Shown piece by piece: positions 1-12,083 of a stretch of DNA of 64,000 nt. The translations under genes and the position numbers were made by a program. The DNA is from Polyporus tsugae. Lineage: Eukaryota; Basidiomycota; Agaricomycetes; Polyporales; Polyporaceae. The notes beneath the pieces were generated by a model. It was not told the origin of the DNA, did not search any database, and saw only the letters and a program-made list of their open reading frames with translations. Where the stretch lies: positions 1,426,001-1,490,000 of the forward strand of contig JAHRBS010000008.1 in the NCBI GenBank assembly GCA_024305745.1, written 5' to 3'. Position 1 is the first letter of the stretch, and every line of letters begins with the position of its first letter.

Positions 1-1732
1 CGGTAAGTGTACGTGTCTGGTAATAACATTAAAAATTCAATCTGACGTCTGCACAGTTCCACCGCGATCGAGACAACCGCCAGCGCAGTGGGTCTTTGGG
101 GAAGTGGACTCCTCACTTGACAGTTTACCAGCTCAAGACACCTATCGGCAGGAGACTTTCCTTCCCACTCGTGCGTATTACCCATCCATCCTCCATCTTA
201 CAAGACTTTGCCTCTGATGCGATGGATTCTGGAATCTTTTCGTTTGAATCATCGCAGGAATCACCCAGTCGAATTCGTCTGCGAATTCGTCGGCTCATTC
301 TCCTGCTGTGGTGCCTGACCGCACCCAAGCTATCTCCCCGGAGAAGACGCCAAAACCCCGACTTCTCCAGGGAAGCTGGGGCTCTGGGCCAGACGTGACT
401 CGCGACCGGACACCTACTGTGGGGCAGTGGTCTCGAGACAAAACTCCTGTAGGCATCCCGGACCCGAGGGGCTCAGGAAAGCATGTCTTCCCGAATGAAT
501 CCTACGTTGTCCCGCGTAGAGGTTCAAGGAGACAACAGAGTGGGTCAGATACACGGTTCACTCCAGAACTTGATGACCTGGAGACCACGCCCCAGTCCGA
601 GCCTGATCTAGCGCGATCCATGTCGCCCGAACTCACTGGGTCGAGAGATCCGTACAGTGCTATCTTTCCTTGGTACGGAACCGATGAAGAATCAAGGGAC
701 ATGGAGCGCATGTTGCTAGTAACGCGGGGGTCCTTAGCACCTGCTGTGAGAGCAGACCGGTTGTCTAGGATAAAACCCCCTTGGGCCCAGGACAGAACGT
801 CAGAAACAATACCACAGACAGAGCGACTACCACAACTGGATTCGGAGGAGAACTCCTCAGCTGAGCTCGATCCCCGTATCAAGCCAGCGTGGATTCGAGG
901 CACTCTAACTCCTTCCCAACGTACGGCACTTCATTGCCTCCTATGACACGCCATGACCATGCCTGTTCTGACTAGTTTGTCCAGCCGTCAAGGGGTTCGC
1001 TCTCCTGTGCTCGTTGGGCACATACGTGATGCGTCAAGTCATGGATGATCGATATGGGCCCGCCTCCAGTTCCAGCGTGCGAGGAAGGGACGAAGATAAG
1101 CCGTCATTCAAAGAGCGAGCGTGCTTCGTCACGTTTCAGGACGGACCTCACGTATACGTTGCCCCAATCTTGGGTGCGCCAAAGAAGAGAACTCGCCGCC
1201 CATTCTTGGTGAGTCGCTTACAAGTTGGTCGCATGCTCCATGCTTGAAATCTAAATACCGTGTAGACAGAGGACAAAAGTGTGTGGGATTGGTGGCTGCC
1301 GGTGGATTGGGTCACACGGCATCCAGCCCAACATAAACAACCGCCGCCGAGCACCCCTCCTCATCCCCGTGAGCTCGAGGACCCGAAATGGTCTCAGAAA
1401 GACGCGCCTGTCGCATTGCCAGATCAGCCCGGAAGGCGCCCCAGGATTCGGATTGAATACGAACCGTCAACGCATGAGCTTAAGTCATGCTTTATCTGGA
1501 GTGGAGATCCGGGTGACCGCATCACCAAGCTGCCGGATGAAGCGAGGATGGCCCACCCACAGGTTCGCTACCTCCCGCATCAAGAAATATATGAAGGGTT
1601 GTTCGTCTGGTGGAATGCCTGTGCGTAAACTTCAGACACTGACGGTGGACTTGCACCTACTGACACGGTTCCGACGCACCTGTAGTATGGGAGTCTAAGA
1701 TCGAACCGCCTCGGCCGAGGTCTGAGATGTAG
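1..1732 (+). CDS. 3' part of an unknown multi-exon gene entering from the left edge
   Basis: I do not recognise this protein. A donor GTAAGT at position 3 and an acceptor at 56 show that the gene begins outside the window. Exons that keep one reading frame are 57-170, 258-920, 976-1208, 1266-1620 and 1686-1732, with introns of 54, 87, 55, 57 and 65 nt and standard GT-AG ends. The last exon ends in a TAG stop at 1730-1732. The early part, coded by 258-920, is rich in Ser, Pro, Thr and charged residues and is probably disordered. The later part is more ordered and rich in tryptophan (for example VWDWWLPVDW near 1281 and FVWWN near 1605). The next gene starts only 240 bp downstream on the same strand, so a longer fused model joining the two cannot be excluded. 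Confidence 0.5.
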
Positions 1733-1972
1733 GTGCAAGTACTGGTACACTACTGTAGGATTACGTGCAAAGATTGTATATCTGTTCTGTTGAATCGATG
1801 CCTGCAATGTCGCCCCGCCGAGCAAGACGGAAGGAGAACTCCGAGTCGTGTACCAGTACAGCTATTAGCGCGCTACGGCCCGAGCCGGCATCCTACAAGC
1901 GCCAGGATGTAACTCAACGTCTGAGTCGGACTGAGCCAACTGACCATCATCTTATCGACCTGCTGTGGCAAC

Positions 1973-3868
1973 ATGCCCCACTCATTTGTTCACCTCAAAT
2001 TTGATCCTGAGCTCACTGCGTACTGGCTTCCACCTTCTGGTCAACTGGCTGCTGCGAAGATACCCGTCGAACCGTTCTGGGCTCTCCGCACGAACTGGGA
2101 TGGCGACGAGAGCGACCCAGCACCCGGCTTCATCTTCGTCGTCTCGTCGGATCCATCGCCCTTTCCCCTCCAGAACGCCTCCTTCACTTTGGGACCGAAG
2201 TTCGCCACGGACACTGGGGCACATTGGAATGAGGCCGCCATGTTGCAGACGACCAAACCCATCAAGACGATGGAAGAGGACCTGTCCTGCCCGTTGTACG
2301 TGCATACCGTACCCACGCTTCCTATCAACCCCTACGCTCGTCCCCCAATCAAGGCTGTCCATTACCAGCTCGACAAGCCGAGCCTCAACAAATTTCTCCG
2401 TGTCGCTCATGAGCTGTTGCCTGTGGCGTGGGACTTCCGGACGTGGCACAAACGACGCCATGGCAGGACGGGCGGGTCAGAGTGCGTTCAAGAGGACTGG
2501 TCCACTTTCGGTGAAGGTGGGAGGTATGTTTTGGGGGGACGAAACGATCCGAAGACCTATGTGTTCAAGTTCCTGGAGGGGCCTTACCCGTCTTTCGAGG
2601 GTCCCGCCACGATCTACCACGAAATCTGGTTATACAAACAGTCAGTCTCGATCAACTCTCACTCATATCAGCGCAATTTGGGGCTTATTCTTTCTGCGTA
2701 GGGTTTGCAAGGATTACAAGTGGACTGGTGCTGAACGGACCATAGACTGGGTGCGGGACACCCGAAAGGTACGTGCCGTCTGTCGAATCTCTCGGGCCTC
2801 GTACTGCGTTCCCGACTGATGTGTGTGCCCGTTAGAACGCTTCCTCATCTTCCCAACCCGACTTCGAGGCATGCGTGGCCTCTTCTTCTGCTACTACGTC
2901 TGCTGTTCTGTCCGATCCCCTCTGGCGCGCGGATGCTCTCCTACTGTGCGAGATGCAGTACCCTCCTCTTGACCCTGAGCCGGTGGATTGTGACTCTGAT
3001 ACTGAGTCGGAATTCCTGGAGACTACATTCCCAAGGTTCCCCTACCGGTTCCCCTCGGTCTCCATGCCCGCCCGCGTATGCACTGTGGCATTTGATTTCT
3101 TTGGAACTATCTTGGTACGTCCTGTATTCAGGTGGCGCCTTTTTGTGCCTTCTTGCTTATCGGTCACAGGACCGAGATGGTGCCATCAAGGATGCGCTCA
3201 CCCCATGGTCACTGGTGCGCGGCTGCAGGAAGACCGCACCCCAGCTCACAAAGCTCTACCTGGAATCCGAAGCTCTCATCAATTTCCATTGCTCTTCAAC
3301 GCCGATATCCCTCGCGCGCATCGTCCACTCTGCGCTCGCGGCACTTTCCGAGCGGCTTGACCTGCGAATTTCTCCCTATTCGACACTCTTCATCGACGCA
3401 TTGACTCGTATCCTCTCCCCGACGCTGTTCACAGATGTCGAGCCCGCGATTGCCGCATTAGTGGACCGCGGTATTAGGCTAGTCTGTTTCCCGCCACACT
3501 CGATCACCACCATGGACCACTACAAACGCGGGTTGCCGCAGGGGTTCCTAGACCGCGTTTCATTTTCCCCCATTGCGGCCCCCGTGCATACCGAAGCACC
3601 GCGTGAGATGTTCCGCAGCATGTGCGGCCAACGCACATCTGGGGCGTCAGCGCATTCGGATCGAGAGATCCTCGTGGTGAGTACCGGGGTCGGGCGGATC
3701 CTTGCCCCCGCGATCAAGCAGGAATACGCAACCGCACTATTGAAGCGACCTGAGAGTGTGGAGGCCAACGTCGACTTCTGCGTTGGCCTTCGGCCGGGCG
3801 ATAACCCTGTGCCGTCGTTGGTCGTGCATGGGCTGATGGAGCTCTGCGCTGCGCTGAAACTGTTGTGA
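1973..3868 (+). CDS. Protein with C-terminal L-2-haloacid-dehalogenase-like HAD domain
   Basis: Exons 1973-2640, 2702-2768, 2836-3114 and 3170-3868 join in phase to a 570-residue protein, with introns of 61, 67 and 55 nt. The first half is not recognised. The second half starts with VAFDFFGTIL (about residue 332), which continues after the last intron as DRDGAI. This fits the DxxGT nucleophile loop of the L-2-haloacid dehalogenase branch of the HAD superfamily, where the first Asp attacks the substrate. The later segment DREILVVSTGVGR fits a HAD core strand and loop. Substrate and role are unknown. The last intron falls inside the catalytic loop, so an unspliced reading would miss the domain. 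The N-terminal extension of about 320 residues is unusual for a simple dehalogenase. Start chosen at the first ATG of the open frame. Confidence 0.6.
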
Positions 3869-4514
3869 GTCACGCGTGAATGTTCATGTCCTTATTGTTA
3901 TTATGTCAGTTCGCTGTCTTGTACTAGCTGTCTTCTGCTTTGTGCTTTGTCGTCTACCTTCGTAGAGGAACTTGATCCCTGCCTATAATGAAGATATGCT
4001 TGCCACGTTTTGATGGCTAGCTTCTTTTCTCCGTCGTTCCCTATGGTTGTCACGCGCACTCCACCAGCCTTACCCTCGAGGTGTCGCTCATCGACAAAAG
4101 TTGGTTGGCGCGATCAGACTGTGACGGGGACTCGGATTGCATAAAGTGAGTCCATGTTCGAACAGTGCCACAATCAGATACACATTCTGAATATTTCATG
4201 ATACAGGCTAGGTTTATCATCCCTCCCATGGGTCATCTACTTCCAACCGTTGCCATGTAGTAGTAGCATTGAGTTACTTGTAGAAGCAGCAAGAGACCAG
4301 AGACCCGAAGCAGCTGCGGGCCAGTGCAGTCTTGGCACGGCGATAACTGCATCCAGGCCGGCAAACGCCGCTGCCACACTGCAAGGCCACTGACAGTGAC
4401 AGCAGCGTTGAGCCATCGACTTCCTCCCAACCATCACCATCGACATTGGAATGCGAGCACCCCTCCTTTATGTAGACCCCTATTAGTAAGATATACAGCA
4501 GGATTTTATTACGC
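3869..4514. other. Intergenic, no gene seen
   Basis: About 650 bp between the HAD-like gene and the DUF6535 gene. Only short overlapping reading frames occur. It probably holds the 3' UTR of the first gene and the promoter of the next. Confidence 0.5.
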
Positions 4515-6821
4515 ATGGACTTCGCTGGGAGTGCGACCCATCCAAATCAGCCTGGCCAAGTTCCCAGGTGCGGCGATTGGGAACTTCCTGACCCGAAGGT
4601 AAGTATCAACGGATTCCAGCTGCTCTCCTCGCACAATGCATGCTGATCGTTTTCTCAGGCGATAAAAGCGGAGCTCGCGCAAGAGTTCACTAAGGAAGAG
4701 ACGGCGAAAGTCTGGAACGACGCCGCAAAAGCTGTTAAGACTTACCACGATGAGTTGGTCGAACAATGGCAAAAAGCCATGGACACGCTCTTGGTCTACG
4801 TAGGTCTTTGCGTACATGAACTCGTTCCTACAAACTAACACGAGCGTTGAATGCATTGCCGACTATTAGGCCGGTCTGTTCTCCGCGGTGCTGACCGCCT
4901 TCAATGTCCAATCCTATCCGCTCCTCCAGCCTGCACCTACGGACGCCTCTCTTGCTATCCTACAGCAGATATCCGCCCAGTTGAACAGCTTCTCTGTCAA
5001 CCCATCATTTATCAACTCCACCCAACCAGTTCGTTCCCTCGACCAGCTCCAAGTCCCATTTCGTGCCCCGCTATCAGCCGTTTGGATCAACGCTTTGTGG
5101 TTCGCCAGCCTCGTCTTCAGCCTCGCTTCTGCGTCGATCGCGCTTATCGTGAAGCAATGGCTTCATGAGGTGTCCAGCGGGCTGTCCGGAACTTCTCGCG
5201 AGACAGCGCGCCTTCGCCAGCACCGACTCAACAGCCTCATCAAATGGAAGATCGGCACGATCGTCCTCGTTCCCTCGGTATTTTTGCAGATCGCGCTAGT
5301 CCTCTTCCTGTCCGGGCTCCTCGTCCTCCTCTGGACCATTCATGAAACCGTCGCCGGCGTGACCACCATCCTGGTCGGCGCGCTTTTCCTCTTCTTCGCC
5401 GTCGTCACGGCTCTCCCCGTGTTCCAATGGGACTGCTGCTACAGGTCTCCCCAGGCCCGTGGCGCCTTCTTTCTCGTGCGCTCTGTCTGGAATGGCACAA
5501 TCTTGTTCATGTTGAGGATCGTGGCTCAGCTCTGTCTGGCGATCACGGACGACCGGATGTACGAACGGTCCATCCTCTTGCGCCGGATCTCCAACGCGCT
5601 TTTCACGTTCTGTGTGAGCACCACGAAGGCGCTTCCCCGTATGCCCACGTGGCACGGGGCGGAGCAAACGGAGGTCGCTCGGGACACCGGAGTGCTTGAC
5701 CGCCATATCGCTATGACAGCCTACACGATCACCTTCGCTACGCATCACCTCGAAGCGTTGCCCATCATTCTCTCGGACTTGCCCTGCGAACAGGTCGCTT
5801 GGTGCTTCCATGACGTCTACCAGGCTTGGTGCCGGTTGTGGGGGCTCATGGACGTCGAGGCCCCCTCGAGGAGGCTGAAAGAGACACTCTTCTCTCGACC
5901 CCTTTTCTACGGTCTGCGCAAGATGCTGTCCATCGACTTCGAAACACGGCAGCGCATCGGGGACGATTGGTTGCAGGTCCCGGGACGTTTCCTCTGGGGT
6001 GCCGAAGACATCCTGCCCCGCTCGGACGAATGCTTGTCGACCCTCGTCCTTCTTTCTATCGGAGACTCGGCTCTCTCCAAGCGCGCATTTACCCTGCTGG
6101 ATCGCTGCTTCCTGGATGAGAACAGCCCCGCGATAGACTTCGCCATCACCTCCGGCACTCTTCAAAATGGCACGTCATTCGTCTTTTGCGATACTTAGTG
6201 CAACTCCGACTGACAGTTTCCCAGTGTTTGCTATGTGCAAATGGCATACTGAACGGTGGGATGTGCACGACAAGGAGTTCCCTCCCCAGCAACTCAGTGC
6301 TTCCCGACTACTCCTGGTTGGCACACGTCAAATATTGATCGACAACGCGGGTCTATCCTTAGAGGAAGAAGCGCGAATTCTAAACGAAACACGAGACTAC
6401 CTTCCTTTCCTCAGGGACAAACTTTCCGCGATCGACTGGGAGCATTGGCAGCCGAAGAATCCTTGGGACTTCGCATGGTGGCTACGCGACGACGTTCTCG
6501 GACCTCTCGTCGGGTTATGTTGGGACGTGCCGAGGGCTTGCGAGGTCGTTCCAGACGATTTGCTAACTGCGATTCAGCAGTGTTTGACATTCCTGGATCC
6601 CCTTTGTACAGGAGATTCAGATTCCGAGTCCGAAGCGGATACAGTGGACCACAGCGTCATGATGGAGGCCTTGAGATCGGAGATCCGTCAGTGGAAGCAT
6701 CGGAAAGCCCAGGCGGTAAGACTTTTCGTAGCTGTGGACATTAGTATCGTCCACTCAACCCATGGCCCTGCGTCAGGTTCCCTGTTTTTCGTCGCAACAA
6801 CCTTCAATTACGTTCTTCTAG
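4515..6821 (+). CDS. DUF6535-family multi-pass membrane protein (intact copy)
   Basis: Five exons (4515-4598, 4659-4799, 4870-6173, 6217-6715, 6777-6821) give about 690 residues with all phases closing. The N-terminus is short and polar. A charged helix ends in QWQKAMDTLLVY, and then AGLFSAVLTAFNVQSY opens the domain I recognise as DUF6535, a fungal membrane family. At least four hydrophobic segments follow: around the AGLFSAVL start, around LWFASLVFSLASASIALIVKQWL, and a pair around FLQIALVLFLSGLLVLLW and TTILVGALFLFFAVVTALPVF. A cytoplasmic C-terminal region of about 450 residues has no name I know. The family has no established biochemical role and occurs in expanded, strain-variable sets in mushrooms. 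Two decayed relatives lie at 30875-32935 and 46985-47860 on the other strand. The 43-nt intron 6174-6216 is the least certain splice. Confidence 0.8.
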
Positions 6822-7944
6822 GGTTGCACTCATCCGTATGTCATGGCGCGACGACCTCTCCGTAAACTTAAACACGTCCACTATACAAGAGCTATCACAT
6901 AAAAGTTTCGAGCCCTCGATGGAAGGGACGCCCGCCCGCAACGCTCATCCCATGCCGCTATCCGTGTCCGCCATCTCCCGAACCACCCATGTTTCTATCC
7001 GGCGTTCTCGCTGCAATGCACTCGCCAATGACATTTGATCCGCTTGCGCATGCTCTGCGGCGCGAATGCGGCCCGTATACGGCCCTTCATCCGCCACCCT
7101 CTCAGAGTCCCACTTTCCACCGGTTCGCGTTCTCCACCATGGGCCCCATACCTCCCGCTCTCCCGTTGCCTTTCTCAATCCTGACATCATGGCACCGAGG
7201 CTCCATATCGTGAGTAACAGTGTTTTCCACATATCGGCTTTGCGGTCTCAGGCTCTTCGAGACACACTGGAGGGGCGCCATAACCGTGCTCGAAGAATTT
7301 TTTGAGCTGGGCTGAACGGTGCCTTGAAAATGCTGCACTCCGCGTGTTCATTTTCGAGGTATCTGGAAAACTGGTGCGCGTGATCTCCTATGACGGCGTA
7401 TTCAACTCTGCCGGTCTGTTCTGAGAAACACGTTGATCAATTTTTTGTCTCTCCACCGTAAGATTCAGGGTCCGAGAGCCTCTGCTGAATGCGGCGAACC
7501 GGTCGAGCATGATTTTGCCCATTCAGGTGGGCGACACGGGACATGATTTATGCCCATGTGGATGTGGGCTTAGAGTGTCAGACAAGCTGCCTGTATCGTT
7601 ATTCACGTTGTCGATCTTGCTCGGCAAGAGGGAAGAACCCATTTGCCCGTCACCATGCGATGTTTGAGTGCCTTTGGCTTTCATCTTATCCGCCGTCCGA
7701 TCAACTTCCTTGCTACCTCGTTGGTGTCAACTACCCGTACTCACCTTCTCACCGTCAGAGGCGAATTATCCGAGCACTCAACCCTCACCCTACTCTCCAT
7801 CGCACCCCGGAGCACGTGGAGCATCCTTCACGAAAATGTATAGAAGCCATCGACGTCTGAACGGGTTTCTTAGCTCGAACCAGCCCCTTCCAGCAGTTGA
7901 CAGCTACCCGTCGCAGCGCTCAGTAACACCCTGCGGCTGTAAAG
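6822..7944. other. Intergenic, no convincing gene
   Basis: About 1.1 kb of short competing reading frames without a recognisable protein. A weak TATA-like GTATAG lies about 105 nt before the hydrophobin start. Nothing else is seen. Confidence 0.4.
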
Positions 7945-8466
7945 ATGTTTGCCCGCGCCCTCGCCTACCTCTATTTCGCATTCACCCTCGCCATCCTTGC
8001 GGCCGCCATGCCCGGTGGTAGTCCCCCGGCTACAACGACCCAGACCATCACCGTTACTCAGACCGCGACTGGTCCTGAGCCGACCTGGGCCTGCACCACG
8101 GGTCCCATTCAATGTTGCGAATCCATCCAGAAGGTATGCGTTTGCTTTCTCGTGCATCGTGTTTAGTATTAGTATTTACTGATGGCACACTTCCATCTTC
8201 ACCATAGCCCACAGACCACGAGGCCTCCGTGATCCTTGGCCTGCTTGAGCTCGTCGTCGAAGGCCTAAACGTTTTCGTCGGCCTGACCTGCTCCGCGCTC
8301 ACCGGGGTCGCCAACGGGTCCTGCGAAGCCAACGTGGTGTGCTGCCAGAACAACAACGTGGTAAGTATTCCGCGCTGTCTCCCACGTCGGAGCAGGCTTG
8401 TGATGGCTTACAGTTCCTTTGTAGGGCGGCCTCATCTCCATTGGCTGCATCCCCATCATCCTCTGA
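7945..8466 (+). CDS. Class I hydrophobin
   Basis: Exons 7945-8133, 8208-8360 and 8425-8466 make a 127-residue secreted protein. Residues 1-21 are a signal peptide (Arg near the start, then a Leu/Ala/Phe core ending in AAA). A Thr-rich segment (residues 30-42) follows. The eight-cysteine hydrophobin pattern is complete: C50, C57-C58, C91, C102, C108-C109 and C122. The 32-residue gap between C58 and C91 is typical of class I proteins, which self-assemble into insoluble amphipathic rodlet films on aerial hyphae and spores. N99-G-S is a possible N-glycosylation site. The position of introns just after the first CC pair and after the second CC pair agrees with many basidiomycete hydrophobin genes. 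It stands alone here, with no tandem copy in the window. Confidence 0.95.
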
Positions 8467-9176
8467 GGACGTCGCGCTCCCCGTGAGCTACAGAGCTGCC
8501 TCTAATCAAACTTGGGCCCTGCCCGTTCGGCGGGTTGAATGTTCGAGCCCTTGGAATGTTCGATATAAAACATTGGATAGGATATAGATCGTGATTCCCG
8601 AAAGCTCGATACCATTGCATCGTAACATAGGTCGAATGTATATTCTGTGGCTCAGGGACTCAGTACTCATGCTACCCACCACTTGCTGTATGTGCATGTA
8701 ACTTGCCAAATGAAACTGTGCTCCTAACCCACACTGTACTCGGTCTAACGAAGTTGCCGCAACTGCGATGGTCAATCTATCAGTCGTAAGTGGTCGTCGC
8801 GTACACTCTCATGTGCGGCCAACCTTCCCCCTTCGTTATAAATCGGCTTTGAGGAGAAGAAGCGTTGTCGATTACCTTTTGTACTCACGTGTTTCCAAAG
8901 CTCAATGTCTGGATGTCGCTAGAGATGTAATGGATGGGTTACGACCATGGAGGCTTGTCAGCCTCGGCTCGCCCTGGCACTCTCTCAGGTTAGTTGATGT
9001 TAATTCATGATGGGCTCTATTGAAACAAGAAAAATCATAAAAGATACAACCAAGAGATACCAAGGAAAGAAGAGGGGTATCACGAACCGTCGCGGTATTC
9101 TACACACCAAAAGCGCGGTCAAATGCATCAAACCTAATCGCGTGAACGTCCCAACGTCACAGTTCGATATTCGCCA
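8467..9176. other. Region between convergent genes, no gene seen
   Basis: About 700 bp between the 3' ends of the hydrophobin (plus) and BTA1 (minus). It should contain both 3' UTRs. No protein-like frame is convincing. Confidence 0.45.
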
Positions 9177-12083
9177 TCACAATTCAAGCGACTCGACGAC
9201 CTCAGAGTGGCCAGACTCCAAGCCCTCGTCGTTTGCAACCGGCGCAGTCGGGTCCGTGCAGACCTTCGTGCAGATCCACGTCGACGCGTACATATTCACC
9301 CTAGGGACCCCACGCGCAAGATGAGCCACCGGAACGACAACGAACAAAGAACGGATGAGGCTGACCTATCAATGCACTTGCCAGCGGTGCGCGCAGCGAC
9401 GCGCTCGCACTTGAAGCCCTGCGCGGTAAATTTCGCGATGTACCACGGCTTCAGACCGGCACTTCGGAGGAGGACGCGTCCTCCGATCTTCATCGCCTTG
9501 TTGACCGCGCGGATCTCCTCCGTCGCGGCGGTGCCCTCGGGGTCGAACCAGTCCATGTGGTCCATTATCTACCCCAGACACCAACATTTTCAGCATCGAG
9601 AAGAGGGGTCGGGAGATAGGAGGAAAGAGCATACCACAGCGACGGTGACAGTCTCCGGCTTGATGCGCGCGAGGACCTCGACGAACTCGTCCGTGTGGAT
9701 ACGCAAACCGTCGAACGCGCCGGGCTGGGACAGAGTCCTGTGCGCTTCCTCCGAGAGGTACGCGGGATGACATCTACACGACACCCACATCATCAGCATC
9801 ATAGCCTCCCGAAGACTGTTTCGAAGAAGAGATACTCACTCCTTGTCGTACTTCCCTAACAGGCACAGCCGATAGAAGTAGTTGCTGTCCCTCAGCAGCG
9901 TGTTCTCCACAACCGGGTCGAGCGTGTTCACCACATACGTCCACATCGCCTCTTTCGCCGAGAACGTACCCCCGCTCGCGACCGCCGCCGCGATCCCGTC
10001 GTCGGTGATCATGTCCCTCTGGTTCGCCGGCACGCCTAACGCGCGCCACAGGAAGCGCTCGTTCGACACGACGAGGTAGCTCAGGAACTTGCTCAGCACG
10101 ACCGGCCGCAAGCGCGTCCGCCAGATCGCGCGCTGCTCCCGGAGGGTCTTCGCCGCGCACATGTCGCGCACCGCACCCGCGAGGCCGAGCGCGCGGAACA
10201 GCCATTTGGAGAGCTTCACGGCGATGCGCGACCCGCCTGTCTCGTACAGCCCGCCGCGCGCGGTGAACGCCGTGGTGCTGTCTAGCCAGTGCTGGAACGC
10301 GCGCGAGGACAGGTACGGGGATAGCTTGTTCAGTAGCAGCTCGCGGAAGTGCGCGTGGCGGCCCTCGCCGAACAGGTTCCAAACGTCGTCGTACGGGAGC
10401 GCGGTGAACGCGGCGACCTTGAGCTCAAGCAGGTGGTTCTGGGTTGGGTTGAGGTCGACGGCGTGGATGGAGCGCGGGCGGCGGAGCGCGTACGCGAGGA
10501 CGTTGTCGCCCGCGGAGGTGATCGCGAACACGACGTCGTCCGGGCCGATGTTGAGCAGCCGCTGGTCCTCGGCGGGGTCCTCCCACGTGAAGGCGTAGAT
10601 GTACTCGTTGTTGAACTGTGTGTGCTTCGGGAGCGACTCGTCGTAGTACAGGCGCCAGCGCTGGTTCTGGTAGAAGAACGAGGGGAGCGGGACGTTCGTC
10701 GCGAGGTTGAGGATCGCCGCCTGGAAGCCCTTCGAGCGCAGCTGGAGGCGCGTCTCACGCGCGGCGGCATCCTCGGCTTCGGAGCGCTTCTCCGCGTAGT
10801 GAACAGGAGAGAGGTAAGGAGACTCGGTTGCGTGGGCGTCGATGTGTTCTGCGACCTCCCGAGCCAAAGTACCAGAGGCGCCCCAGGTAGCAGTCCGATG
10901 GCACCCAAGCCAGGTGTAGTACGGGATACCACCGAGCAGGTAATTCCGATCGTTGACGTTGAGGATTGTACCGAAGCGGTACTCGAGGTAGTCCCTCCTG
11001 GCCTCGTGAAGGTGAACGCGGTCAAGCTGGAACCATGAGCGCCAGAAAATGCGCGAAAACCGATTGACGTGACGTGAATGGTGTCCACCGGTGAAGTTGC
11101 GGAAGGAGTAACTGGACTGGGATTGGACGTAGAAGTCGATGCAGGCGATAAGGCCGAGGGGTGCAAGAAGATCCGTGAGGGAGTCGACGACGGAGTAGAA
11201 GCTGCGGAAAGCCGCATCAATGGTAGGAATTCGAGGCATCCAGTTAACAGACTTACTCGGGGATCATGCTGAGGGAGTAGGACATGCTGATGAAATCAGC
11301 GTTCAAACGATGTTTCTCTTCGTTACCACCGAACGGAACCACGCTGTCTACGCTCCCGGGGGACTGGTCCAGACTAAAAGTCCGCGCGTCTTCGCAAACG
11401 ACATGGACATTCTTCCACCCGAGCCTCGTAAACCGCTCGCGGGCGACCTCGCACAATGACGGGCTCAAGTCGACAAGGTAGACAGCAGAGAAGAACTCAG
11501 GCACGGAGACGTAGGAGTTCATCTTCTCGATGTTATACCCTGTGCCGCCACCGACCTGGGAATCATCGTCACACACGCGAAGTCAAATAAAAATGTCGAT
11601 GTCATAACTCACATCGACCCAAGTAGGCTTTATGCTCCCGTTCCTGCAGCGGTGCTTCAGTTGTGCAGCAGCCAACTGCAGCATGTCTTCTCTCCCGCGA
11701 AGAAGAGTGGACCTGGTTGCATCGTAGATGCTGGCCTGCGTCCGGTAGAACGCTTCGAGAGCACGCTGCTGACCCGAAAGGGATTGGACCTCGGCTGAAT
11801 TTCCCAGATCGAGGGGCTTGAAGAAGCAAACATAGGCGAACTTCGAGTAGACGACAAGCTGCTGGCGGAGGGCGATGGCGAGGATGATTAGAGACAAGAA
11901 CGCGCCACAGAGCAGCGCGTTCTGCCGGAAATACGCGTAGAGATACTCGACCGCCGGGACGTCGAGCATTTCAAGCAAGGGTTGAACCAGCTGGAGAGGA
12001 GAAGGGATGAACCAGGTCGACGGGAGGATAGGCCATGCCCATCGATATAAGAGGCCGGAGCAAAGAGAAAAAGTTTCTGGCAT
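9177..12083 (-). CDS. BTA1: Betaine lipid synthase (bifunctional BtaB-BtaA type)
   Basis: Makes the phosphorus-free membrane lipid DGTS from diacylglycerol and S-adenosylmethionine. Six exons on the minus strand (12083-11613, 11555-11257, 11201-9840, 9773 to about 9635, 9568-9366, 9300-9177) give about 865 residues, all phases closing. Residues 1 to about 100 carry hydrophobic segments. A class I methyltransferase domain follows, with its SAM loop DVGGGTGYN near residue 157 formed across an intron, then SYSLSMIPDF; this is the BtaB-like part that N-methylates the head group. The C-terminal 600 residues are BtaA-like (3-amino-3-carboxypropyl transferase), with FAITSAGDNVLAYAL, HAVDLNPTQN, and near the end VIMDHMDWFDP and CIDRVNMYAS. 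Methyltransferase-first order is the fungal arrangement. The upstream in-frame GTG at 12098 was not used; 12083 is the first ATG. DGTS synthesis is usually induced by phosphate starvation, but no regulatory site was identified here. Confidence 0.93.

Noticed and set aside
5296..6165. 289-codon minus-strand open frame
   Set aside because: Antisense shadow of the DUF6535 gene.
10330..11220. 296-codon minus-strand and 229-codon plus-strand frames
   Set aside because: Off-frame shadows of the large BTA1 exon.
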